A stretch of 64,000 nucleotides of DNA from Toxorhynchites rutilus septentrionalis (lineage: Eukaryota > Arthropoda > Insecta > Diptera > Culicidae). The notes beneath the pieces were generated by a model, which ran no database searches, had not been told where the DNA came from, and worked only from the letters and a program-made list of their open reading frames with translations. Of the stretch, positions 21,541 through 31,989 are shown piece by piece; the first letter of the stretch is position 1; each line of letters opens with the position of its first letter. Made by a program: the position numbers and the translations under genes. The stretch is from assembly GCF_029784135.1 (NCBI RefSeq), contig NC_073745.1:77557569-77621568 (forward strand), read 5' to 3'.

Positions 21541-21806
21541 CTAAACAATGTAATTGAATCGCTTATCAATAGTTATAAAAAATGTATGGAGTGGATCCAA
21601 CTCTTCCCAGGCACACTCCAGGACTTCCAAATAATTGTTTTTAATGGTACCACTAGTTTTGTTGATACGAATGCACCAGCTGCCTTGGTGTAAAGTATCC
21701 CAAATAAACAACAACAACAACAACTAGTTTTGTTAACCCTGACATCAAGAATCACCCACAAGTTCTCGGTGGGGTTGGTCTCCGGGTTCCAAGTTCTCCA
21801 CACCTA
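21541..21806 (-). pseudogene. Tc1-like transposase C-terminal remnant
   Basis: The reverse-strand reading NPETNPTENLWVILDVRVNK resembles the Tc1 signature SPDLNPIENLW..L...V, with the catalytic Glu in ENLW. Beyond the 59-bp insert it continues as NNYLEVLECAWEELDPLHTF, matching the region before the end of Tc1 transposases. The Asp of SPDLNP is lost. Confidence 0.8.
21664..21722 (+). mobile_element. 59-bp retro-insert with 12-bp target duplication
   Basis: A tiny insert ending in AAATAAACAACAACAACAAC is flanked by ACTAGTTTTGTT at 21652-21663 and 21723-21734. Removing it and one duplicate restores the continuous Tc1 reading. It is the 3' end of a heavily 5'-truncated retroelement with an (AAC)n tail. 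The RTE-like LINE ending at 33553 also has an (AAC)n tail, but the body sequence does not clearly match. Confidence 0.85.
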
Positions 21807-22655
21807 ATTATAAATCACTATTGTATCTGCTTGGAATAATCTTGGCAATCAATCGTGAGATTGCACGATTAATCATTTTTCACTCCCCGACCGTCTTCAA
21901 TCGGGACTGAGAGTGAACATAACAAAACAAAGAGTGGAAAACAACATTCAATGCATGAATACTCCTTTGGAAGGATCGCACGAAACAAAATAACGAGTGA
22001 GTCAAAATAGACTGAATTTGCTTGTATGTATTATTTTATTATTCTTTGTACTCTTTTCCTTGTCAGCATTCAAGTACACATGAATCCACCTTCCCGCTCA
22101 CCAATAACTTGCGTTAATATGGTCTTTTGCGATGGATTAGATCGATTCGTACTAGAAACAAAAAATGTCCTTGCAATAGTGCACAGGAAACAACTCGATT
22201 TCAACTATCTACCTATATTTTATTGCCGCGATCGAGACTCAATGATTGCTATTTGAGTGAAAAATGAATGATTTTACAGAGACACTCGCTGGCTCAAGCA
22301 AAAGTTTCCAATTTGATTCTATCACCATCTAACGTCATTCCGAGAGGCAAATGAGGGAATACAAAATTCTCTGAGAATAGATGAGCGGAATCGAGACAGT
22401 ATTTTTCCGTTCTAATCGAGAATGAACTTTGCGAAGATGATAGGTGAATGTTCTCTGTCTCAAATAAAGTGAGGCATAAACGGAGAATAGAAGGGTGAGT
22501 TTTATCTATGAATGAGTGTTGTTGAACGAATTTCGATGCGATTTTGCCCATTCCTGCCGGACTCTGCTGAAGTCATTCCAGCAGTTTGATCCACCAAGAT
22601 CGACAGAAACACTTGTTTTTCTTGGCAGCGGATCGTTGTCCTACTAAAATTTGAA
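21807..22655. other. No recognisable gene
   Basis: About 850 bp. Frames at 22026-22256 and 22294-22551 have no known motif. Nothing else identified. Confidence 0.45.
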
Positions 22656-22935
22656 CATCTCTTCAGGGCCCGTCTCAATCAGCGAGACCTTCAGATTTTC
22701 CTGCTGGATGTTGACATTGGAATCTGCCGTCATTACTCCTTCGATTTCCACGAGGCTCCCCACTACACCCCACGAAAGCACACCCCCAGACTGTCAAATT
22801 CCCTCCTCCATGATTCACCGTTGCTTGGATGTGGCGCTCCTGAAGCTCCTCACCCGATCTACGCCACGTCACACTTAAACCCAGCACTTTTGGTTCTCTA
22901 GGCCTCTCGAATTTTTATTCGAAAAGTGATAGCTG
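22656..22935 (-). pseudogene. Tc1-like transposase fragment
   Basis: The reverse frame reads WRRSGEELQERHIQATVNHG then GGNLTVWGC, the conserved block between the first and second catalytic Asp of Tc1-like transposases (usually VKHGGGSVMVWGC). It continues into a degraded frame. The preceding region (22890-22935) has an internal stop. Neither catalytic Asp region is preserved. Confidence 0.8.
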
Positions 22936-23062
22936 AAGAGTTTCCTGTGTAATATACTTGAAGCCTGTCACGGTCGCCATGTGATATACATGAAGGTGCT
23001 TCTCGGAATAAGATGTTGAACACAAATCATGTTTTATTTTATTCCACTATTTTATTTTATTT

Positions 23063-24395
23063 TTTTTCCAAAATATATATTTTTATCAAGGCTCATATGG
23101 CGTTAGCCTCACGGGGCCGGGAGTCCAATACTTTGACAATTTTTTCTTATTATCTATGTTAGTAATATGTAACCGATTACTCGCGGTTGGCTCGAGGTTA
23201 GTATTACAAGTGTTTTCGTAATTGGGATGTTGCTGTCTCCAATGATCTGTACGTGTGCCCGACACGGGATACTTCCTATTGGGATTCAGCTGACCATTAA
23301 TCAGCAACGCCCCCCTAGTCTGTACCTCATATCTAGCGTGGTGCGTCTTTCTCGACTCGAGGAATCCAGAATAGAATGGTCACTAGCCGGCGCAATCATC
23401 AGTTCGTGTAGAGTTGTCATGAGCGGTACAACCTTTGGCTCTTGTTGAATGATCAGTGGACTGCACAACCTTTGGCCCGTGTATCTGTAAAGAGTGTGTG
23501 TATGTATTGCCGCGACTAAGTAAAAGTTTATCGATCGGATAGGAGGGATATGAAACGGGGACACAACGAAGGAAACATCATTAAACGTTGACATCGGCGT
23601 TTCTGAGGAACAGGTATAGATGAAGCAGAAGATCAGGATCACGGCTACCTAAGATATCCCGGACGGGGATATCCGATTGTCTGCCTTGTGCTCTCAGTGC
23701 TCTAGAGAGCTGAGAGCGAGCAGCATGGAACCGGATACACGACCAGACAACATGCTCGATGTCGTGGTACCCATCGCCACAATCACAAAGATTGTTTGCT
23801 GCGAGCCCAATGCGATAGAGATGCGCGTTTAGGTTGTAGTGATTGGACATAAGCCGAGATATCACGCGAATGAAATCACGACCTACATTCAATCCCTTGA
23901 ACCATGCACTCGTCGAGACCTTAGGGATAATCGTATGTAACCAACGACCGAACTCATCTTCACTTCACATGCGCTGCCAACATACGAGCGTGTGCTGACG
24001 AGGAATGTGAAAAAATTCGTTATAAGCAATTTGCCTTTCAAAAAGTGTGCCTTCTGAAGCACCCACCTTAGCTAGCGAGTCCGCCTTCTCATTCCCCGGA
24101 ATCGAGCAATGAGAAGGAACCCATGCTAAGGTAATCTTGAATAATTTTTCGACCAAAACACTCAATAGTTGTCTTATTCTTGTTAGGAAATAAGATGAGC
24201 GTTTATCAACTTTCATTGAGCGGATTGCCTCTATTGAGCTGAGACTGTCTGAAAAAATAAAATAATGGTCGATGGGCAGTGTTTCAATGATCCCTAGAGC
24301 ATAGTATATCGCACCCATTTCAGCGACATACACGGAACAAGGATCTTTGAGTTTGAAAGAGGCACTGGAATTTTCATTGAAGATGCCGATGTTTT
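23063..24395 (-). pseudogene. RNase H-bearing LINE (I-type), 5'-truncated
   Basis: Reading the reverse strand from about 24390: SVYVAEMGAIYYALGIIETL (RNase H Glu), FIFSDSLSSIEAIRSM (Asp) and WVPSHCSIPGNEKADSLAK (final Asp) form a retrotransposon RNase H domain. The same frame continues past a single TGA (23965-23967) through FGRWLHTIIPKVSTSAWFKG to a Cys/His-containing C-terminus (LCDCGDGYHDIEHVVWSC) and stops at 23581. The 3' UTR (23580-23063) ends in an A-rich tail and matches the insertion at 11704-12138. RNase H after the RT is typical of I, Loa and related LINE clades; the clade is not certain. RT and ORF1 are missing. Confidence 0.87.
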
Positions 24396-24776
24396 ATTGA
24401 TCGTTATTGAAACGCCGTTCCGTCTCCAAGCACTATGTCAATAACTCTGCTTTTAAACTAACTGAGTTGATCATCACGTTGATAACTACTCACATACTGT
24501 CCATTACCACTGATCACTGTCACTATCATCGATTCTATCACTAACTCTAATTGAACTCTCTGGGCCGCATTCTAAGCTAGTCCTTTCATATGACCTATTC
24601 TAAAACTCTACACATTAATTTACATAACTTATGATTAACGGAGGAGGAGCCAAGTCATGTATCGATAGCGTTCGATTGGTGCGAACGAGGTCAAAGCGGA
24701 AGGTACGGGATCGAAGGGTCTTCCGATGAAAACTTATTGAAAACATATCGGTTTTTGTAGCGGGCACTTTTTTGTC
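24396..24776. other. No recognisable feature
   Basis: About 380 bp between the LINE and the next repeat; nothing identified. Confidence 0.45.
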
Positions 24777-25540
24777 ACTGTTTCGACGTAGGATTACGTC
24801 CTTCGGGAACATATTGGGGGTACAAATCGAAAAACGAAAATCGATTAATTCGTTGAAATTGTCCAATTTCAAACACTTTTTTTTATTTTTTATCCCATTT
24901 ATATATTTAAGGCTCATTAGCATTTCAGCTGTAACAGAGCCGAATTTTAATGGTGTACATGTCACATGGTTATCATATCTACAATTAGCACATTACACAG
25001 TTGCCGTTCGCCAGTATTCCTTCTATACCATTACATATGGTACATTCACACAGTAGCCATTTAGGCGTAAGAGTATTCTGTCTGTTCTTCCATTATCCAG
25101 TTGGACCACCGGACAGCGGAGACAGTTGATTGATCATTGTTGAGTTATTTATAGAACAGCAGCCCGATGTGTCTTGCAGAGCAGAGCAGTTGTATGAATG
25201 AATCGATCTTATTTGGACCGTGGATCGATCTCCGTCGCTGATGATTGTTGCGTGGACGAAGCTATTTTGTAACAACACAAAGATGGTCAATGAGGGTCCT
25301 GATTTTTGAACTCACGATCGATCGCTTACTTAGCGAACGCGCAACCAATGTGGCTACGGAGACCCCCTAATTTCAAACACTTATCGCTGTGTAATTTCAT
25401 GGTGGATTTATGAGATTTTTGAGTCAATCCATAACAATTCATTACAATGAATAAAAAAAATCTATGAAAAGAACTATCAAACAATTGAAAATTCTCAACC
25501 ATTATTCAAATTGAAATCCAACGTTCTGATTGGTCGATAG
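24777..25540 (-). repeat. Partial copy of the 1.2-kb histone-signal repeat, interrupted
   Basis: TTTCGACGTAGGATTACGTC followed by GGGAACATATTGGGGGTACA at 24779-24830, and TTCAAACACTTATCGCTGTG to GAAATCCAACGTTCTGATTG after 25372, match the complement of the right end of the repeat at 55866-57168. Homology fades near 25540, before the tandem 95-bp units. A SINE interrupts it at 24879-25368. The part carrying the histone 3' signal is not present in this copy. Confidence 0.75.
24879..25368 (-). mobile_element. tRNA-headed SINE, 490 bp, 14-bp target duplication
   Basis: It is flanked by AATTTCAAACACTT at 24865-24878 and 25369-25382. On the reverse strand the head GTCTCCGTAGCCACATTGG and GTGAGTTCAAAAATCAGG look like pol III box A and box B. 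The 3' part (GGCTCTGTTACAGCTGAAAT, GAGCCTTAAATATATAAA, then A-rich) is shared with the retroelement at 9791-10245. Such a tRNA head joined to a LINE-like 3' end is the usual SINE layout. Length above 400 bp is long for a SINE, so a composite is possible. Confidence 0.78.
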
Positions 25541-25848
25541 GCAAAAGCATTCTTCGACCTCACATCCAGTGCATCTGTATTCTGTAGAAAAATTATGATG
25601 TGGCACATTATTTTGCATTCCGGTGTACGCTCGGGACTCAAGCTGTCAATTCGGTCGAGCTGTCAAGTTTGTTTTGTTTGTTTTGCAATGTGAATGTGGG
25701 CTCAATCTCGCATAAGCTAGCAGCCAAACAACAGTATTACCTAATGCTGATATCACATACAACGATTTTGCTCCATTCAAAGGAAGCTTTTTTTCACCTG
25801 TTGGGTGTGAACCACTGCGTCCATTATTTTAAACTATTGTGGTATACC
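25541..25848. other. No recognisable gene
   Basis: About 300 bp; the frame 25600-25890 has no known motif and runs into the 3' end of the next LINE. Confidence 0.4.
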
Positions 25849-26235
25849 CCTTTTTTATACTACACTTCAAGCTTATTGATGAAGGAGTAGACTGAAAGCT
25901 ATAACGAGATAGGTACCAATCAGGAGTAATCTGTTTGATAAAATATATAATCCTGATCGCCGACGCAGACCAAATTTCCATAGCTTTATCAAGGTGTTGA
26001 AGTCTGCGTTTTGTTAGAGCTCTGCAGTTACAGAGCAAATGTTCCGAGGTTTCGCTTTCGGCATTACAAAAGCGAAAAATATCATCTTGTGTTAAACCTA
26101 TGTTTTTGAGATGGTATTTACTCGGACAGTGTCCTGTTACAAGATCAATGAATGTGCTGTAGTCTTTTTTATTAAGGCTCAGCAGTTGTTGAGTAGTTTT
26201 AATACCCGGCGTGATAAATTTTTTTTCTGACGATA
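25849..26235 (-). pseudogene. RNase H-type LINE, post-RNase H C-terminus
   Basis: The reverse strand reads GIKTTQQLLSLNKKDYSTFI, LVTGHCPSKYHLKNIGL, FRFCNAESETSEHLLCNCRA and LTKRRLQHLDKAMEIW. The pattern (LLTGHC...H...G...C..C....E...H.LC.C) is the C-terminal zinc-type segment following RNase H in I/R1-like LINEs. The copy is 5'-truncated at about 26235, where it meets a Tc1-like transposase. It differs from the LINE at 23063-24395. Confidence 0.83.
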
Positions 26236-27020
26236 TCCACAGAAGTTTTTCTGTCAGTGAGAGAGAGGATTCCAGAACATATATGTAATCCTTGAATGAT
26301 TTGAAAGCTATCTTGAGCTTTTCGGTTGCACAGAATTCCGCCCAAACTATGCACGAGCCTCCAAAATTCCTGGTTGGAAAATACTGTTCCTACTTCCGTA
26401 AATCACGCCAGTACCCCTTGAAACCATCAGGACCATCCAAACTGAACTTTTTTCATTAGTGAAGATAACCTATACATTGAAGAACTTTTCGTTATGCTAT
26501 ATAGCAAAACGTATTTTTTGGAATTCTTTGTCACAACATACCATGTCCCACTGTCTGTTCATGTGAGCTTTGGCAAAACTCAGACGTCTTCCGATGTGAG
26601 ATGATGTGACATGAGGAGCTTTCCCCTTTGAAGCCCTCTTTAAGTGTGGATTTTTACTAAAGCTTGACGAATTGTCACTCGAGTATTATTTAAATTGAAT
26701 TTTTTTTTCTTTCTTAATTGAAGAGATTTTCAGCCAAAGGCAGGTTCATCTCTAGGATTGAAATATTGCTTTATTTGCATAAGTGATTTTTAGGTATTCG
26801 AAGCTGTTCTAGCTATTTTCCGCTTATCCGGGTCAGAGAGCTTCGATTTACGTGGGGCTCTTTCCTTCTTACCGTATCCTTGAAGATTCGCCAAATAATT
26901 GAACACTATTTGATGGGATCGTCCAATCCGACGAGAAATTTCTCTGATACCAACATTTTCTTGGTGAAATGGATTTATTTGTCTTCATTCTCTCTCCGTG
27001 AGCACTTTTCCCTTCGGCAT
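26236..27020 (-). pseudogene. Tc1-like transposase, degraded and truncated
   Basis: A start ATG lies at 27020 (MPKGKVLTERE, then a stop). Recognisable blocks are NPFHQENVGIREISRRIGRS with HQIVFNYLANLQGYGKK (paired-type DNA-binding region), SKLSDPDKRKIARTASNT, RRLSFAKAHMNRQWDMV, FTNEKKFSLDGPDGFKGYW (the SDEK motif has lost its Asp: TNEK) and YWRDLRK...FPTRNFGGSCIVWAEFCA. Several stops and frameshifts are present. The second and third catalytic residues are missing because the frame ends at the LINE junction near 26236. Confidence 0.87.
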
Positions 27021-28485
27021 CTTTCAGATTTATTGATCAAAACAACTAAACAACGGAAGATGTAACTGGTCTTCTAGAAACTTGACACTTGAAAAATACA
27101 AAAACATTCGTTTACGCTCAGCGCTTGCACACACACATATGAAAATCATGCAGTGTATGGTAGTCCCCAACCTACACACTAGAATATAAATTGAAACATT
27201 GTTTGTTTACAATGGCACAAAGCAGCAAGATCATTACCTGGTCTTATAGAAGTTGGACAGAGCTAATGTATTGTTCTCGCGAGAACAAGAATCTACCATC
27301 TTCAACACTTTTAGGACCCCCAAAACTTTCACTGAAGAGTTGTTTCAAAAAGTTAAATGTATTCTAAAGTAGTATCCAAAGTTGTTTTTTCGAAGAGAGC
27401 TTGTTATTATAATGATGATAACGACCCACCTCATACCCCTACAAAGGTTTGAACAGGTCGATTTATCTTATAGATAGTATGTATGTTTGCATAAAATTTA
27501 AGAGACCAGCATTATAAAGCAAAATCAAAAACGAACTGACTCTGTTGCAGGCATGAATTTCTATTAATCGAATATTATAAATTGGCGAAAACTGTAAAAA
27601 AAACAATGTTTCTATCCGTATTGACATAATCATAGTCTCAACTTCAGATCCAAAGCTTTCACAAGGCCGGTCAAGAAAATTTCCAACCCGGGAAGATCCT
27701 TGACTGATTGGGAATTTAACCCAATATCTAAAAGTGTCAACTAAGAACATATTAGAGATCTGCCACTATTCAGAAATACTCGATATAACCATCTTATGAT
27801 AAGATAGTTTACGACAATTCTGAATGAGCTATCCCCATTCCAGTTTCCACTTCAGACCCCATATAAAATTTCATTGTGTATCAGTATTCTACCAGTGTTC
27901 ACTATTAACATAGTCCAGACCTACCAAACGCGCGCGAGGCTCAAACTTTCGTAGACAACGCTCGTTATTATTTTTTTACAATATACATTAACAACAAAGA
28001 GAAAAAGGTTTGTGTAAATTGAAGATGGTTTGGACTTGTTGGGAACTTTTCCGTGCGATCGATCAATTTTCGCGAATTCATGTATTTCTTGGAGGTAAAA
28101 GTGGTATCAAAGTGCAACATATTTCAAGCTAGATGTGAAAAACGTGTTTTCCAGTGTTGAAGTTTGTGTTTTTCGATCCTAAACTGAACATGAAAACTTG
28201 TTGCTATCGCCTCTATTGATTAGGATCGGATTTTCTGTCGCAATTCTGCGGAATGTACGGCATAGTACAATTTGTGGATTATTTCTTTGGGAATGATGCT
28301 CTCGAGTGCGTTTGAGATGTAATTTTGCTAAGAGATAAAACTACTCAGATATTACTAAGTGTGCAACTTAGTTCGTTTCGTTTTTTGCATGAAAAACACA
28401 TTCATTTGAGTAATAAACTGAATTAACACATTATTCGAAATATTTGGCATCGCTAGCCACTGTTTTTGATATCCTGTTCTGAAGT
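27021..28485. other. No recognisable gene
   Basis: About 1.46 kb of AT-rich sequence. The frame at 27463-27750 has no known motif. No repeats shared with the rest of the window were spotted. Confidence 0.45.
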
Positions 28486-28960
28486 AAAGCGTATTCCACT
28501 CAAAGTATTCTACAACGAATGGTTGTCAGAAGGGGCAAGGTCTGGCGGGTGAAGCAGAATTTCTCATCCACTATTTTCCAAATAGTATTTTAATCGAACG
28601 GTAACATGAGGCCGCGCGTTGTCATGATGGAATATTATCGACTCGTGTCTGGTCGCATAATCTGGACATTTTCAGCAATAGCTCGCTTTCAACGAATCAA
28701 TTGATGTCTGTAAAAATATCCTTTGACCGTTTGGCCAGATTTTAACAGCACGTGGTGGAACACCCTTTTTATCCCACGAAAAAAAAAAACCGTTTAAAAA
28801 AATAGAGCATTACATTGACACCGTGGATGTTCGGCTTCGGTGTTGACGTTCCTGGTTGGCTGGACTTCACATGCAATCTGTTGCATTTCAGATTTTCTTA
28901 GTTTCGTGAATTATTCCTTTGGGCCTGTTGGAGACATAACTTTGCTAAGCGATCCCAAAA
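28486..28960 (-). pseudogene. mariner-like transposase fragment
   Basis: The reverse frame reads FHHDNARPHVTVRLKYYLEN then a stop (W replaced by TGA), ILLHPPDLAPSDNHSL. This is the second- and third-Asp region of a mariner-type transposase with YS of YSPDLAPSD deleted. Upstream, KSGQTVKGYF-like sequence matching the region between the first and second Asp is frameshifted. No terminal repeats were assigned. Confidence 0.8.
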
Positions 28961-28991
28961 ATCTACTTAGATGTTAAACAAATTCAGTGCT

Positions 28992-29920
28992 CGAGGTCTG
29001 TTCAAAAAGTATCGCGACTTTCGAATTTACGCGGGTTACGTATTGTTTCGACACGACAAATGAAAATAATATCGACACTGTTCGGCGAGAAGCGGTTTAA
29101 ATGCGCGACAAAAGGATTAGATCTTTGCGAGATAAAATACGATAGATGCGTTTGGTTCGACAGATTTATTTCAAGTGTTCTCTATACATTTCACAATTGG
29201 TTTTATATCAACTGACCGGTGGCTATCGGCACAATTAACTTAAAGGATAATGAGAAAAAAAGGTTCGTACAATTGGACCAAGAGCTATTGGATGCTGTTA
29301 CAAAGCGATTTCGAGTTCTGCTCATGCTATGGCTATTCAAATTTCGTCGTTTAGCTATTCGGACATTTGTTCACGTATTTTCTGACCCTTTTTGTTTTAG
29401 GGATTGAATTTTATGGGCTTTATATATCGGCTCGAGATTGATTTATGGCTTTTTTGTGCTATTGGGTCTACGAGTTAATACTGTTTTTTTTGTCTGAATA
29501 TGAAGATTAAACACGTATATTTGATTCTAGTTTTTTGTGGCATTATGTTTGTACTCATATCTCGCGCTTATGCTGACAAGTACGGCTTTTTTGAATGTTC
29601 AGATAATTTTTGACAACTGCTTTTCTTACACATGTTTTGGTTCATCTTCGATTTTTGCCTATTGCAAAAATGGATCAAATAATCTGTATCAAATTTTGTG
29701 TGAAAAACAAAATTAAGTGCGCGAGCACATTCGGAATGTTGATTGTGACATCTAGGTACGAAGGCTACAAAGGGATTTCTCTAGAGATAGGCAATACGCA
29801 TAATGTAAGCATAAGTGAGAGACATGAGTACCAACATAATGCCACAAAAAATCAAGAATCGAATATGTATACGTAACACGCGTAAATTCGAAAGTCGCGA
29901 TACTTTTTGAACAGACCTCG
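28992..29920. mobile_element. 929-bp TIR element
   Basis: CGAGGTCTGTTCAAAAAGTA at the left and its exact complement at the right extend to about 40 bp of terminal inverted repeat (through CGCGACTTTCGAATTTACGCG). An additional internal inverted pair lies at 29527-29580 and 29800-29860 (TTTTTGTGGCATTATGTT). No transposase frame is evident. A target duplication could not be defined. Confidence 0.82.
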
Positions 29921-29939
29921 TATACCGCAAATATAGATC

Positions 29940-30042
29940 GCACACAGATAAAATAATTTTCTGGGAGCGTGAATGTTCGAAATTATTTGAATCAAAATAG
30001 CAATTGTGGGCGAGACGAAGTTTTCCGGGTCAGCTAATATAA
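29940..30042 (-). repeat. AGCTGACCCGG-motif repeat end
   Basis: On the reverse strand the sequence begins TTAGCTGACCCGGAAAACTT and continues CGTCTCGCCC. The same word heads the tandem array at 34355 (CTAGCTGACCCGGCAAACTT-CGTCCCGCC). It is a recurrent insect repeat terminus; the parent element is not identified here. Confidence 0.65.
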
Positions 30043-31330
30043 GAATATATTCACATTGACAGCTCTCAGTGTGTTCCTACGTTTCTCCGGTTATATTCTG
30101 TCGTATTTTAGACTTACGTGTGCAACATAACACAATGAAATATTGTGAGCGCTTGTTCAATACTTGTCGATTTCCATTATATACTATTGCGTATAACCGA
30201 CCAACCTCATTGAAAAAAAAGCTGAACGAACCGAGAGAAAAATACTAAAATATATTCAACACAAACCTGGTGACCGAATGACTTTTAAATGACTGGGTAA
30301 CTTTCCCGTCCTTTTGGAGCTTAACTTCGCGACCACCCACCGACCGCGAGCCGGGTCCCCTTCCGAAACGACCGGCGATGTAATCTTACCCAGATGCACA
30401 GAACGAGATGAAAACATCAAAAGGGACGTTCGGCAAGCGGCAGCAGTGAAATAATAACATCACCGACAGGTAAAAAGCCTTCGCCAGTGGAAAACAACAA
30501 AAGTTTTTACATCCTTTTTCCGCCTCGCTGCTCGCTATCGGGAAATGGGCATCTCTGTGTTGCTACTGTCCTATCTCGTTTTTTTTTGTGTGTGTATGGC
30601 TGATTTTGCTCTTGCCACTGCTGCTTCTGCTGGCTTGCCGGTTGACTAAACAGTCTATGACAAAAAAAGCGATATAATATCGGGCACTTTGGAGAATGTT
30701 CAAGTGAAAAAAGCATAACCAATTCGGTGCGATGCGATGGCGGAAAGCGATACGCGATGGGATGGCCATTCAGGACAAAAAGATAGGCCCGGAAACCTAT
30801 CCTTGAACGGGAGCATAGCGGAAAGATTGAATTTACCCGCTTCGCAATGAAAAAGGTGCTTCCGCTGTATAGTAATTAGTACAACTTAGGGCATTTAATG
30901 AAAAGATGGAGATGCTGCTGATCTTATATATACTTATGAGACTCCTATTCTTTTCTCAACCAGATGCTTCTTGAGGTACAAGGAAATCCTGGAAATCTCA
31001 GGCACTCAACCCTAGTGGAGCCTGTGGAGAGACGCACAAACAAGGATGATTTATCCCAATCCAATCTCAAGCTATAGGAAAGAGAAAACAATCAACCGAC
31101 CGCAAATGCCATAAGATTGGCTGGGATGCCACAATTAAAGGATAATCTGTATTTGTACAGATTCTTTATGACCGATCTCTGCACAGGTCACCTAAAATCC
31201 ACGTGAGAATCGTCATGGGGTGCAGCACTAGTTTCCGTCAGAAACTCTAAATTCCGTCACAAGCAATATTACCCTCATATACTCTGAGGGACCATGAGAG
31301 AGAACTGAGCTGAGGAAGAGATGACTCTAC
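30043..31330. other. Low-repeat intergenic block
   Basis: About 1.3 kb with moderate GC patches (30320-30480). No frame carries a known motif; the two overlapping reverse frames at 30507-30769 cover a (GTGT)-containing low-complexity stretch. Confidence 0.45.
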
Positions 31331-31335
31331 TGCAT

Positions 31336-31895
31336 TCAAAAATCTAATTATTTATGCGAAAAAGTACCATTTTGAGAAATGAGACACTATTCAATGGTCA
31401 ACAAAGCTTAAGTGTTCGTAATTTGAGACAAATGATATGTTTCCTAGAACTTCAAAAGTCTGTAAAATTGAATTGCAATCGCAAAAAAGACTCTTACAAA
31501 AATGAAATGTCTGCAAGTTTACAGACACGCTTGCCAATCTGGCTACTCAACTTCGAAGTTCATGAGATAAAACATAAACAAAATACATCAATTTGATATA
31601 TAAAAATATTGAAGCTCTAAATCCAGATAATCCAGATTTCTAGTGGAGGCAATCTGGCGTAGTGGTAAGATCCATACTTCTCACGCAGAGATCACGAGTT
31701 CAATTCTCACTCCCGACATTCTTCCAAAAATGGAAGTGGAAGTGACGAACCAGCCGAAGTGTGTTGAAAGTCACTATAAAAGAGAAAAAAAATCCAGATT
31801 TCTCCGTCAGTATTGAGCGTCGGCTGTGCCAGCTGTCATTATGTTGCCATATGTCATTATATTCATAAGAATATTGAGCGTGTAAGGTTCACTTG
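31336..31895 (+). repeat. Mosaic of TIR-element ends, interrupted by a SINE
   Basis: 31336-31430 matches the right end of the element at 16720-17798 (GTACCATTTTGAGAAATGAG, CAAAGCTTAAGTGTTCG). From about 31455, TTGCAATCGCAAAAAAGACT and the sequence through AATCCAGATTTCT, CAGCTGTCATTATG and GTGTAAGGTTC match the right-hand part of the 60.5-kb unit (62440-62675). A SINE at 31642-31790 splits this second match. Confidence 0.72.
31642..31790 (+). mobile_element. tRNA-derived SINE, 149 bp, 13-bp target duplication
   Basis: The head GGCAATCTGGCGTAGTGGTA (box A) and ATCACGAGTTCAATTCTCAC (box B) is followed by a short body (CCAAAAATGGAAGTGGAAGT) and a GAGAAAAAA tail. It is flanked by AATCCAGATTTCT at 31629-31641 and 31791-31803. 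The related copy of the locus at about 62590 has an uninterrupted AATCCGGATTTCT, acting as an empty site. Confidence 0.92.
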
Positions 31896-31989
31896 ATTCT
31901 GAAACACAGAGAGCACTGCGTCATTTTTTATGCCATCTGAAGGAGACGGCGTCTGTATTTTTGCATCACACGCACACATTATTATTTTT

